A stretch of 62,785 bases of DNA from a virus, in the IMG/VR virus record IMGVR_UViG_3300031565_000023, positions 1 to 62,785 of that record; one strand, 5' to 3'. A program made the translations under genes and the position numbers. A model generated the notes under the pieces. It made no database searches, was not told the origin of the DNA, and was given only the letters and a program-made list of their open reading frames with translations. Each line of letters opens with the position of its first letter. Position 1 is the stretch's first letter. This document shows, piece by piece, positions 9,901 through 19,005 of the stretch.

Positions 9901-12900
9901 AGCCCTATCCGAAAACAAACCCGTTTCCCCCGAAGTCCTAAAGGACTATCCCGAGCTACAAAAGCCAGCCGAGGAAGCAAAGAAAAAAGAACCGACCAGG
10001 GAAAAATTCATCAAAGACCTGGAAATGAAAGGAGTAGCGACAGGATACGAAGGCGAAACCATCTCAATTCAACATAGTGATGAAAGCGGATACTATGTTC
10101 GCATCACCAAGGATGGCATCCGTACAGAGAAAGGTGGAGATCCCAAGGGCGGTGGTTGGGGCTTAGAAGAAGCCAGGGCAAAAGCCCTTGATATGGCTGG
10201 ATTTGAGGAAGCCCCGGAAGCAACCGAGAAAACCAATCCGGTATCCGAGTGGGTAGCTGATCGGGTCAGCAAGGGGAGACTCTTTGTTGCGAAGGATCTA
10301 TTCGATCAGGCCGATAAGTATTTTGGCGGCACACAGGCCCAGGGGAAGTATGTTGCCAAAGATGCCTATGAGTTGATGGAATTGGGCGTTAATCAATATA
10401 TTAAAAAGATCGGCATAGGATTTGAGCCAACTGGTGCTGTAAACAGTCCAGCAGTACATGAAAGAATTAAGTTACTAAAGCAGCTCGTCAACAAACTCCC
10501 CACTCAAACCCGAAGAACAACCGAATCCGGAGAGTTTCAGCAATTCTCTACTCCCCCTCACCTGGCCTTTGTGGTTAATTGGGTAGCCAACCTCAATAAA
10601 GATGATGTGGTCCTTGAACCATCTGCGGGAATCGGGGGGATCGCAGTATTCGCTAAAAACGCAGGGGTGTCAAAGGTAATCGTCAATGAACTGTCAAAGG
10701 ACCGGCTGGATCTGCTCAAACAGTTAGGCTTCGATGAATACTTCAATGAAAACGCAGAGCAGCTCGATAACATACTCCCCGATACCGTAAAGCCAACCGT
10801 AGTCGTTATGAACCCCCCATTTAGCGCTACTGCTGGCAGATTAGAGGGCAAAAGAGATACTAAATTCGCTACCAGGCATATCGAGCAGGCTATGGCAAGA
10901 TTAGAACCCGGGGGAAGACTGGTTGCGATTGTTGGTAAGGGAATGGGGATGAATGCACCGGCTTTCAGGGAATGGTGGAATAAGAAGGATTACAACGTCA
11001 GGGCCAATATTAGAATATCCGGGAAGGAATACCAGAAGTACGGCACTACGTTTGATAACAGAATAATAGTTATTGACAAAAACAGCAAAAAGAAGGATAA
11101 TATAATAACAGGCAAAGTCGAAAGTGTTGAAGATTTATTGCCTTTGTTGGAGGGAATAAGAAATGAAAGAAGCTATCAAGCTAAACGAGAGCCCACTAAA
11201 CCAACTGGCAAAGAGTCTGCTGAAGAAGGTAGAGCCGGAGTGGGGCGAGAACCTTCTTTACTTTCTACAACTGGCACTTTGGGGACTGAACCAGGAAGGG
11301 GTGAGCGTGAGGGGGAACAGGCCATTGAGGGAGAACGTGGAGGCCCTGGCGGCCTGGAAACCGGGGAACCTACAGAAGCTCATCTTCCCGAACGAGAACG
11401 GAGAGGACAGCGAAAGCGACCTTCTGAAACACCAAAAACCCCTGGACCTGGCGACAGAGCTATTGGAACACATAGACAGCCGACTTACCGCCACCCTGGA
11501 AAACTACCCTATCCCGAGGGATCTACCGGCAAACTTCAAGTAGGGGAAGAAAAGGGAAAGAAAGAGAAAAAAGCCCTTACTGACTCTATCTATGACGAAT
11601 ACACTCCCGAAAAAGTAAAGATCAAGGGCGCTCAAAAGCACCCTGGCAAATTAGTAGAATCTGCTGCCATGGCAGCAGTTGAACAACCTACCCCAACCTA
11701 CCAACCGGACCTCCCTAAAGAATCCATCGAATCAGGCAAAATTAGTGATGCTCAATTAGAGGCGGTAGTCTATGCCGGTCAATCCCACGAAAAGACCCTT
11801 CCCACAGGCGAGAGAAGGGGCTTTTTTATCGGCGATGGTACAGGTGTTGGCAAAGGCCGAGAAGCTGCTGCGATTATCCTTGATAACTGGAACAAGGGCA
11901 GAAAGAAATCGATATGGTTATCAGAGAAACAGGGATTAATAAAGGATGCGAAGCGTGATGTTGACGGGGTTGGCTGGAATTCTAAAGTTGTATTCCCATT
12001 AAACAAGACAAAAGCTACCGGCAAGATAGCACAAGAAAATGGCGTATTATTTACAACCTACGACACCCTAAAGAATAAAGCGCGAGACAAGGGAGATGTG
12101 GCCGGCAAGAGAAGGCTTGACCAGGTAGCTGAGTGGTTAGGTGAAGACTTTGATGGTGTTATCGTCTTTGACGAATCTCACAACATGGGAAATGCCATTG
12201 AAACTAAAGTCGGTGGTAGAAAGAAAGATCCTTCCAACAAAGCACTTACCGGGGTAGAACTCCAAAGAAGATTACCCAATGCAAGGGTCCTATATGTGTC
12301 TGCAACCGGCGCAACCGATCCGCTAAACCTGGCATACGCAACGAGGCTAGGATTGTTCGGGGAAGGTACGCCATTCCCCAATGTTGGTACATTTGTCAAC
12401 CAGATTGAAGCGCAGGGCTTGGCAGCTATGGAGTTAGTTGCACGAGATATGAAGGCTATGGGTAAGTACATTTCGAGATCCTTATCCTTCGATGGAGTAA
12501 CATACGAAAGACTTGAGCATAAACTCACCCGGGATCAGAAAGACATTTACAACGAACTTGCTGGTGGATGGCAGATCGTATTAAAGAATGTCCACGATGC
12601 ACTCAAAGCAACAGGCAGGGAAACGGAAACCGGAAAGCAAGTAACGGGGGCAAACAACGGTCAGGCGATATGGAGTCATTTTTGGAGTACGCAGCAGAGG
12701 TTTTTTAACCAGGTAATAACTGCCATGCAAGTACCATCTGCGATAAAGAGCGCAGAGAAAGATCTTAAAGATGGCAAGTCGGTTGTTTTTCAGCTTGTCA
12801 ACACAATGGAAGCAGCTCAAGAAAGGGCATTGTCAAGGATTGAAGAAGGCCAGGCGATTGAGGATCTTGACCTTACCCCGAAACAGCAGCTAATGGATTG

Positions 12901-15900
12901 GGTTGAAAGATCCTTCCCGGTCCAAGAATATGAAAAATATAAAGATGAAGATGGGAATGAGAGGGCAAGGCCGGTATTTGAGGCAGATGGTGAGACACCG
13001 GTAATAAACAAAGAAGCGGTAAGGATGCGAACCGAGCTGCTTGCAAAGATCGGCAGCATAAAGGCAGTTGATAACCCACTCGATCAGATTATCGATTACT
13101 TTGGGGCAGAAAATGTTGCCGAAGTAACCGGAAGGAAAGTAAGATTAATCAGGAAAGAAGGGGTTGAGGGGAAGGTAGAGGAAAAACTAGGGCTTTCTCA
13201 CAGGGAAAAAGACGCTGATGCCTTCATGGATGGCAAAAAGAGGGTTCTTATCTTTAGCGATGCCGGTGGAACCGGGAGAAGCTATGACGCAGATCGGAAT
13301 GTAAAAAATCAGCAAAGGAGATCCCATTACGTTCTTCAACCTGGATGGAGGGCTGATAGAGCAATTCAAGGCATGGGAAGAACGCACAGAGCAAACCAAG
13401 CGATACCGCCTCACTACGTTTTAGTCCATACGGATCTCGAAGCACAAAAAAGGTTTATCTCCACTATTGCAAGAAGGCTGGATCAGTTAGGCGCATTAAC
13501 TAAAGGCCAGCGTCAGACCGGAAGCCAGGGGTTCTTCCAGGCAAGGGATAATCTTGAAAGCCCTCATGCGATAGAGGCACTCCACGGCTTTATAGCCGAT
13601 ACCGCCTATGGACACAACGACATTGATATTGACGAGTTTTACAATCAGACAGGGCTAAGGCTTACGAGTGAGAAGGGCGGTTTGAACTTTATTGAGATGA
13701 AGCAATTTCTCAATCGCTTGCTCTCATTAAAAACAGATTACATGAATAGGGTTTTCAGCGCCTATCAAAAGAAATATGATGAAGTGATTGAGCGTCATAT
13801 CAACAATGGAACACTTGATAAGGGCATTGAAACATTACGAGCTGACAAGGTAGAGAAGGTATCGAGCCAGAAAGTATATACCCACAAGGAAACAGGCGCA
13901 GAAACACACTATGTTGAGATTGACGCTACCCGACCAGCCGACCTCATTAAATACGAAGAAGCAAGGGACGCCTTTAGGGGAGGCACGGCCCAAGGGATTT
14001 TTCAGAACATAAGTAGTGGTAGGGTATGGGTTGCATCTTACAAGAGATTTCACACAGATCCGAATACAGGCAGCATAAATGAATACTACGCACTACTATC
14101 CCCGGCAAGGCATTATCAAACAGCGAAATCCTATGTATTTGAAGATAAGGAAAAATGGAGATCCCTAACCGATGCCGAGTCAAAGGAATTATGGAACAAA
14201 GAATATGCCGATCAGCCGAAAACCGTAACTGATCGAATCCACATGATTACAGGGGTTATCCTTCCAATATGGGATAGGATAAAGGGAAGTACCCGGATAA
14301 TAAGAACACAAACAGATGAAGGGGAAACCCTTTTAGGCCGGATGATCGACCCTGCTCACGTTACGAAAACCCTTCAAAGCCTTCAAGCAGAGCTGAAAGC
14401 ACCAAAGGAAACCCCGGCACAGATCGTTGATAAAATACTGAAAAACAACTATGTGGCTGAACTTGCAAATGGCTGGATAATCAAAAGGGTTAAGTCCTAT
14501 CAGGAAAACAGGATCGAGATAGATGGTCCTGATTACTCACACATGAGGGAATTAACGAGGGCTGGTGTTTTTACGGAAGTCATCGATTACGATACTCGCT
14601 TTTTCATCCCCACCGGGGAAGATGCAGCCAAGATATTTAAGCAGATAACAGAGAGCAGACCGGTATTGAGTTTAAGACCACATAAGCCTGCTACCGCTAC
14701 GTTTGCCAGGGCAGCCAAAGAGGCTGCCGGGATCCCGGTTGAACAAATAAAAAATACAATCACTCCCATCTTAAAAAACCTCAAAGGATTAACCCCTGGG
14801 GTTAATGTGGTTAGCTCAATCTCCGAGCTTTCCCCTGAATTGCAAAAAGAGGCGGGAAAAGTAGCCGGTGCCGGGGTAAAGGCCGTATTTGATAGCGAAA
14901 CCAACGAAATAACACTTGTTGCCGAAGGGCTTTCAAGTATTGAAGAAGCCCAGGAATCACTTTTCCATGAGCTGTACGGTCATTATGGCCCAAGAAAACT
15001 TTTTGGCAGATCTTTTGATCCCTTCCTGGCACAAGTCTATAATGCCTATGGTCCCAAACAATTACAAGACATAGCAGATCTCTATGGCCTTGATTTCAGC
15101 AAAAGGGAAGATCGGCTTACCGCAGCCGAAGAAAAACTGGCACGGATGGCCGGGAAGAATGAAAAGCCTGGTCTTTTAAAAAGAGTATATGCCTATATCA
15201 AAAATTGGCTGCGAAAGATGGGTTTTAATATAAAGCTCAACGATGATGATCTTAAAATAATTGTTGGCGCAACAAAAAGGGCAATAGAGGAAGGATACGA
15301 CATCGGGGAATTAAGGGGAGCTGCAACAAGATTTGCCAGGGAGAAAGAAGCAGGAAAGGCCGAAGAAGTCCTAAAGCAATTCCCGGTAAAATATGAAGGC
15401 ATACAGAAAGGCTTTTTAGGTGCGGAAGATGTAGTTGTATTCAGAAACAAGAAGAATGAAGAATTTAAAGTGCCGGTATCCGAGTTTAATGAGGAAGCGG
15501 TCAGAAAAGCACTAGGCATAAAAGCGCCATCACCGCAGATGGGCTTTAGGTTTGCCAAAGAGAAAGAAGTGTCTCCCACTAAAGAGCCGATGGCTGCCCT
15601 GCCCTCTCAAGTAAGGCCGAGGATCGAGGCAGCAAGGGGGATACCGAAGCCAACCATAGTGCAGAGATTAGAGAAGTTAGGCACACAGATCATGGCATCT
15701 ACCACTCGTCACTGGCCTTTGCTCGACCCGAAAGAACATGGATTTGCGATAAGTAATTTGAGAAGGTTTCAGGAGATCCCCTCATATGCAAAAGACGCAG
15801 GGATGAATCATCTTAAAGATGTGCTATCCGGCCTTACTCCCCAGGAATATGATGCGTTTTCCATGAATCTGCTCTTATCAGATATGATGCACGACATTGA

Positions 15901-18670
15901 TTTTGTGGATCCGGCAACAGGGGAACGCTTGCTCGATCCCGGAAAAGGGCTTCCCTATGATTTTATGGACCGCACGGAAGTCGTTAGCACCTTGAGCAAG
16001 TTTAAAAAGATGGCAGAGGAAAACCCGAAAATAAAAGAGGCCCTGGCTAAACGAAAAAGTTTTATGAGCAAGCTGAAAAAGGATCTCATTGATGCCAAGT
16101 TTCTCAATAAAAATGTTGTTAAAAATGAAGATTACTGGCATCACCAGGTCCTTGAGTATATGCAGAAGAAATACAAAGATACTGGCATCGGAGGTAAAGA
16201 CGTAAGGACACATAAGAAAGGATGGATGATAAGCCGGATCGGATCAATTAAAGATTACAACACCGAATATGCCGAAAGTGAATTTGAGGTTGTATCGCAG
16301 GGGTTAGCGCAGTTAAGGGCAAAAGAGATTATTGACGAGATGGACACGAAATACAACATAATAAAATCATTGAGGGCAAAGGCAAAAGACAAAAACACAG
16401 CTAAACTATGGGAGGTTTTAAGGGATAAAGGAGAGATCGAAACGGACGAATTAGGGAAAGAGATAGATCCGTTAAAACCATTTAGCATAAAGATCGCTAT
16501 GGGGTTTGGCAAGCTAGGGAAGCTGGCGGCAGACGGTGAGCTTTATGGGCCGGTAGAATATGAGGGGATCATAGATGATCTTGCGGCCTCTCATGCAGAA
16601 AAGGCAGTAGCAAAAAAAGACTACCCCGAAGAACCCGAATTGGGGGGATCTGTAACCACGGACAACCCTCTGATCTTCCAGTTTTTGAGCTATCTCATAA
16701 ACAGCAATCAGGATGGCGCTCAAGCAGCAGCTACAATATTCAATGGGATAAGGGAGCGGAATGCCTTTATCAAGGCCGGGTTAGGAAAAGATTTTACCAC
16801 CTGGAAGAATCTCATGCCGGAGGATTATTCAAGCTGGAAACCAAAACCCCATACCGCCTGGTTTATTACCAACGCCATAAATGACAAGATACTGGAAGGC
16901 GTGATTGCAGGGAACAGACAGCTCACAGAGGATGATGCTAAAAAGATACTGGCAAGGGGGATGGATCTGGAGTGGGTAATCCCCACCAACATAGCTGATA
17001 CAATGGACGACATCACCTTCTTCCCGAACAGGAATCCCATTCAAAGAATTGCCGAAAGATCATTGAATCTGTGGAAGCAATACATTTTGATAAATCCTTT
17101 GCGGATAATCAAGTACAATACTAACAACCTCTCCGGGGATGCGGACATAACGCTGGCCTATGATCCAAAGATAATAAAAAACTATTCCATACAGGCAGCG
17201 AAGGACCTGTGGAAGTATCATTATAAATACGATCAACTACCGGCTGATCTTGTAAAGGAAATGGATGTTGCGCGGAAAGAAGCGGTAATAGGATCTGGAA
17301 TGACGATCCACGATATACCCGATGTTGTCCAAAACCTTTCTCACGATAATTTTATGAAATTAATGAGGGGTGAAGGGAAAAACCTTGAATACTATGCAAA
17401 GGCATATTGGGAACATTCAAAGAGGTTTACCACCTGGAGGGAAAACGTATTAAGGCTGGCAGCATTCAGATATTTTAAGGACAGGATAAGGGCCGGCGAG
17501 AAAAATATCTATGGCGTTTCTAATCCTGACGTAGTTGACGATACCCCCTTTGATGGTGATCGTAAGGCAGCTCTTTTGGCAAGGGATCTGCTCGGTGATT
17601 ATGGCAATATCACCCAGGCCGGACAATGGTTGAGAAGAAAGATGATCCCATTTTTTTCATGGCTGGAAATAAACGCCCCCAGGTATTATAAATTATTTAG
17701 AAACCTGCCACTAGAAGGGAGGGGCAAGAAGGGCGCTATATCGATGGCGAGTATGTCGTTTGCGAAAGAAGGAGCTGCGCTGGCATTTAGGGCGAGTATG
17801 CTTTATGGCTCTATCATGCTCTGGAATATGATCTTCTTCCCGGACGAAGAAAGAGAGCTTGGGGAGTCGGGGAGAAGGCAACTTCACATTATCCTACCGC
17901 CTGGCAGGAGGGGTGATGGATCTATTGTTACACTCCGCTTTCAGGGTGCGTTAAGTGATGCACTAGAATGGATTGGGATGGAAGATGCGCCACAAGACAT
18001 GAAGGACCTTCTTACCAGGAAGATGAGCTTCTACGATCTTTACAAAGACGCTTACCAGGGATTTGTCAACAAATTTGCAAGGGGCATCAGGCCGGATCTC
18101 AAGATGGCTTTAATGGAATTGCCCACAGGTAAATCAACCTACCCCGATATATTTAAGTCAAGACCGATCAGGGATAAGCTGGAGCATATCGCAAGGACAT
18201 TCTCCCTGGACATTCCCTATCGGTGGGCTGCCGGAAAGCCACTGAGGGGCAAAGCTACTGGCGGGAGATTAATGCAGGATATAGCAAGTATAGTTTCTTA
18301 CAGGACCGATCCGGGCGAAATGGCTTATTACGACACCCGGAAACTTGCAACAGATTATCTTGAGGATAATAATTTATCAAAGCCGATGGTTGATCCAACC
18401 ACAAAGAGTAACGCACTTTATTATTATAAGAGGGCTTTAAAATTTGCAGATCTAAAAGCTGCCGAGAAATACCTCAAACAGTATCAGGATCTTGGCGGTA
18501 CAACGAAAGGGCTGAAGATAAGTATCAAGCTGGCGCATCCCATGTCCAGCGTTCCCATTAGGCACAGAAAAACATTTTTTGGAAGCCTGACAAAAGGAGA
18601 TAGGGAAAAGGTTAAATCTGCAATCAAGTGGTATGAACAGACCTATCGAGGAAGAAAGGAGGCTGCGTAA
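6911..18670 (+). CDS. Giant polyvalent protein: methylase, helicase, metallopeptidase (DarB-like)
   Basis: One open frame of 3919 codons. In order: a Gly/Ala-rich hydrophobic region at ~130-340 with several possible membrane segments; a Glu/Lys-rich linker at ~400-1130; an N6-adenine methylase with the SAM motif LEPSAGIGG near 1235 and catalytic NPPF at 1301-1304; a low-complexity Arg/Gly/Pro linker at ~1420-1540; a Strawberry-notch-type SF2 helicase with Walker A GDGTGVGKG at 1641-1649, DESH at 1754-1757 and QGMGRTHRANQ at 2153-2163; a zincin-like HELYGHYG at 2686-2693; and a long helical C-terminus with a hydrophobic stretch near 3615-3650, typical of large polyvalent-protein-associated (LPD) regions. 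Methylase plus helicase resembles phage P1 DarB, an antirestriction protein delivered with DNA. Injection with the genome and modification of DNA against host restriction is inferred. Confidence 0.93.
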   Translation: MPIPTREEIQQLSDDLANRSRKAVTPTQKPGITPADLKDLESIHQARLVRERKEAIGERSAITDAAMGVGRGAIDYAGRILLPEARLYEGMLKPGREHGPVGRFATKSIEAIEDFRAKKPWMQPKEGFAGMVSEGFAMTTMSLMSAIPGALAGAGLGALGGTAGGPLAPLTVPAGAAAGFVLGGAVQFGAAQIDDFLNRSDKAGVPREKSEPIAVAAGLVEGGLEGLFNWLSLITFGLSKPLTIPAQVAMKKGIGAVFKVGIKQYAKQAAQLASVEIPTEILQEGIGAELERKIGIGDTRFWDAAKQVIGPTAVSSILFTGFFGSINMVNRKRIKKALTDPAIPIGQRKEAALLVENAVKEVNPELAQVWGHNAFVAIENGEAIEIDESLVGVEEVAPTVPGEEVIEEAPAGTGLSPEEELAATEEDIERIYTPEQLADLEKGVDKKIGDHLNALSKKIANLESLKKRTDKQESNLKAYKEERKTIMEEQGYDKEGKRRLPGGVREGEEPGRPVQEREGGEKAIEAGGIFQTQEGEEIELPGIEFRDDLTPADIEDQWSEMVAIQGQLIEKNAPRLEEIEKELATLKGKRKKPDQEKRKALREEAQELREEPAAFIAGAENSFINAQEDFNDRVIARAKEKGIEDEETQGEIAELAGMMLTERQYIEQTWNWPISKVIDEAIDEYTEGEAEAAPEKPAEEELSAEERRDLGKVIKEAEKAEAKKAKKVTTRKPTEIKPGETPQSIVKALGGIYIEEGGETEFATVKEGGGTNIGIVNKKGLTFDMIREKFVEDPAIGAVTSDMTLSDFKVWLKDNWNKPVTEKAIEKAAEEEHAKEMERPEEEGKLEERVIADLALEEGDVVYTAGDVYKVKRVAEGEVTLQDDFTITKDEFDKITLEKPVVKKAAVGGLPAEVKKQLNIKVGKKEGAAEEAKKKEPWEMTRGEYFNASRFYQSGPHKNLELPDGERILLRKESTLKTWQERSGDFVAGTHEARIKKALSENKPVSPEVLKDYPELQKPAEEAKKKEPTREKFIKDLEMKGVATGYEGETISIQHSDESGYYVRITKDGIRTEKGGDPKGGGWGLEEARAKALDMAGFEEAPEATEKTNPVSEWVADRVSKGRLFVAKDLFDQADKYFGGTQAQGKYVAKDAYELMELGVNQYIKKIGIGFEPTGAVNSPAVHERIKLLKQLVNKLPTQTRRTTESGEFQQFSTPPHLAFVVNWVANLNKDDVVLEPSAGIGGIAVFAKNAGVSKVIVNELSKDRLDLLKQLGFDEYFNENAEQLDNILPDTVKPTVVVMNPPFSATAGRLEGKRDTKFATRHIEQAMARLEPGGRLVAIVGKGMGMNAPAFREWWNKKDYNVRANIRISGKEYQKYGTTFDNRIIVIDKNSKKKDNIITGKVESVEDLLPLLEGIRNERSYQAKREPTKPTGKESAEEGRAGVGREPSLLSTTGTLGTEPGRGEREGEQAIEGERGGPGGLETGEPTEAHLPERERRGQRKRPSETPKTPGPGDRAIGTHRQPTYRHPGKLPYPEGSTGKLQVGEEKGKKEKKALTDSIYDEYTPEKVKIKGAQKHPGKLVESAAMAAVEQPTPTYQPDLPKESIESGKISDAQLEAVVYAGQSHEKTLPTGERRGFFIGDGTGVGKGREAAAIILDNWNKGRKKSIWLSEKQGLIKDAKRDVDGVGWNSKVVFPLNKTKATGKIAQENGVLFTTYDTLKNKARDKGDVAGKRRLDQVAEWLGEDFDGVIVFDESHNMGNAIETKVGGRKKDPSNKALTGVELQRRLPNARVLYVSATGATDPLNLAYATRLGLFGEGTPFPNVGTFVNQIEAQGLAAMELVARDMKAMGKYISRSLSFDGVTYERLEHKLTRDQKDIYNELAGGWQIVLKNVHDALKATGRETETGKQVTGANNGQAIWSHFWSTQQRFFNQVITAMQVPSAIKSAEKDLKDGKSVVFQLVNTMEAAQERALSRIEEGQAIEDLDLTPKQQLMDWVERSFPVQEYEKYKDEDGNERARPVFEADGETPVINKEAVRMRTELLAKIGSIKAVDNPLDQIIDYFGAENVAEVTGRKVRLIRKEGVEGKVEEKLGLSHREKDADAFMDGKKRVLIFSDAGGTGRSYDADRNVKNQQRRSHYVLQPGWRADRAIQGMGRTHRANQAIPPHYVLVHTDLEAQKRFISTIARRLDQLGALTKGQRQTGSQGFFQARDNLESPHAIEALHGFIADTAYGHNDIDIDEFYNQTGLRLTSEKGGLNFIEMKQFLNRLLSLKTDYMNRVFSAYQKKYDEVIERHINNGTLDKGIETLRADKVEKVSSQKVYTHKETGAETHYVEIDATRPADLIKYEEARDAFRGGTAQGIFQNISSGRVWVASYKRFHTDPNTGSINEYYALLSPARHYQTAKSYVFEDKEKWRSLTDAESKELWNKEYADQPKTVTDRIHMITGVILPIWDRIKGSTRIIRTQTDEGETLLGRMIDPAHVTKTLQSLQAELKAPKETPAQIVDKILKNNYVAELANGWIIKRVKSYQENRIEIDGPDYSHMRELTRAGVFTEVIDYDTRFFIPTGEDAAKIFKQITESRPVLSLRPHKPATATFARAAKEAAGIPVEQIKNTITPILKNLKGLTPGVNVVSSISELSPELQKEAGKVAGAGVKAVFDSETNEITLVAEGLSSIEEAQESLFHELYGHYGPRKLFGRSFDPFLAQVYNAYGPKQLQDIADLYGLDFSKREDRLTAAEEKLARMAGKNEKPGLLKRVYAYIKNWLRKMGFNIKLNDDDLKIIVGATKRAIEEGYDIGELRGAATRFAREKEAGKAEEVLKQFPVKYEGIQKGFLGAEDVVVFRNKKNEEFKVPVSEFNEEAVRKALGIKAPSPQMGFRFAKEKEVSPTKEPMAALPSQVRPRIEAARGIPKPTIVQRLEKLGTQIMASTTRHWPLLDPKEHGFAISNLRRFQEIPSYAKDAGMNHLKDVLSGLTPQEYDAFSMNLLLSDMMHDIDFVDPATGERLLDPGKGLPYDFMDRTEVVSTLSKFKKMAEENPKIKEALAKRKSFMSKLKKDLIDAKFLNKNVVKNEDYWHHQVLEYMQKKYKDTGIGGKDVRTHKKGWMISRIGSIKDYNTEYAESEFEVVSQGLAQLRAKEIIDEMDTKYNIIKSLRAKAKDKNTAKLWEVLRDKGEIETDELGKEIDPLKPFSIKIAMGFGKLGKLAADGELYGPVEYEGIIDDLAASHAEKAVAKKDYPEEPELGGSVTTDNPLIFQFLSYLINSNQDGAQAAATIFNGIRERNAFIKAGLGKDFTTWKNLMPEDYSSWKPKPHTAWFITNAINDKILEGVIAGNRQLTEDDAKKILARGMDLEWVIPTNIADTMDDITFFPNRNPIQRIAERSLNLWKQYILINPLRIIKYNTNNLSGDADITLAYDPKIIKNYSIQAAKDLWKYHYKYDQLPADLVKEMDVARKEAVIGSGMTIHDIPDVVQNLSHDNFMKLMRGEGKNLEYYAKAYWEHSKRFTTWRENVLRLAAFRYFKDRIRAGEKNIYGVSNPDVVDDTPFDGDRKAALLARDLLGDYGNITQAGQWLRRKMIPFFSWLEINAPRYYKLFRNLPLEGRGKKGAISMASMSFAKEGAALAFRASMLYGSIMLWNMIFFPDEERELGESGRRQLHIILPPGRRGDGSIVTLRFQGALSDALEWIGMEDAPQDMKDLLTRKMSFYDLYKDAYQGFVNKFARGIRPDLKMALMELPTGKSTYPDIFKSRPIRDKLEHIARTFSLDIPYRWAAGKPLRGKATGGRLMQDIASIVSYRTDPGEMAYYDTRKLATDYLEDNNLSKPMVDPTTKSNALYYYKRALKFADLKAAEKYLKQYQDLGGTTKGLKISIKLAHPMSSVPIRHRKTFFGSLTKGDREKVKSAIKWYEQTYRGRKEAA
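11163..11543 (+). CDS. Nested gene in another frame of the giant ORF
   Basis: A 126-residue frame lying wholly inside the giant gene, shifted by one base. GGAGGG (11149-11154) sits 8 bases before the ATG, as good as any SD in the genome. The product looks like a real globular helical protein (NQLAKSLLKKVEPEWGENLL, LYFLQLALWGLNQ, LDLATELLEHIDSRL). The giant protein over the same bases is a low-complexity Arg/Gly/Glu/Pro linker, the usual appearance of an out-of-frame translation. It lies exactly between the methylase and helicase domains, suggesting that a small gene once separating two genes was overprinted when they fused. Function unknown. Confidence 0.65.
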   Translation: MKEAIKLNESPLNQLAKSLLKKVEPEWGENLLYFLQLALWGLNQEGVSVRGNRPLRENVEALAAWKPGNLQKLIFPNENGEDSESDLLKHQKPLDLATELLEHIDSRLTATLENYPIPRDLPANFK

Positions 18671-19002
18671 TGTGGGAATATATTGCAACTGCTATGGGTA
18701 CGATTACCATCCTTCTTATTGGCTATCAGATCAATCGCCAGGGCAAGCAAGAGGATAAGCTGGACGACCACATTAAGAGCATGAATAAAGTCTTAACCAC
18801 AAAGCTCAGTACGCTTGATTGCGATAAAATAAGAGAAGATTGCGCTGAACATCGCAAGGCGGCGTATGAAGATTCTACCGTTAAAGCTCTTGACGATTTA
18901 GGGAAAAAGAATGAACGGTTTTGGGATGTGATAAATCTTCATTCCCATACCGGGCTAACGATGGATTCGGTTATAATAAGAAAGGATCACGATAAAGGAT
19001 AG
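18670..19002 (+). CDS. Small single-pass membrane protein, holin-like
   Basis: A 110-residue protein that starts in a TAATG overlap with the giant gene. An N-terminal membrane segment at about residues 4-22 (ATAMGTITILLIGYQI) is followed by a charged helical cytoplasmic or periplasmic part. One transmembrane helix plus a charged tail fits some class III holins or membrane-bound accessory proteins, but it is far from the lysis cassette at 28.6-31 kb. The role is therefore uncertain. Confidence 0.7.
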   Translation: MWEYIATAMGTITILLIGYQINRQGKQEDKLDDHIKSMNKVLTTKLSTLDCDKIREDCAEHRKAAYEDSTVKALDDLGKKNERFWDVINLHSHTGLTMDSVIIRKDHDKG

Positions 19003-19005
19003 CTT

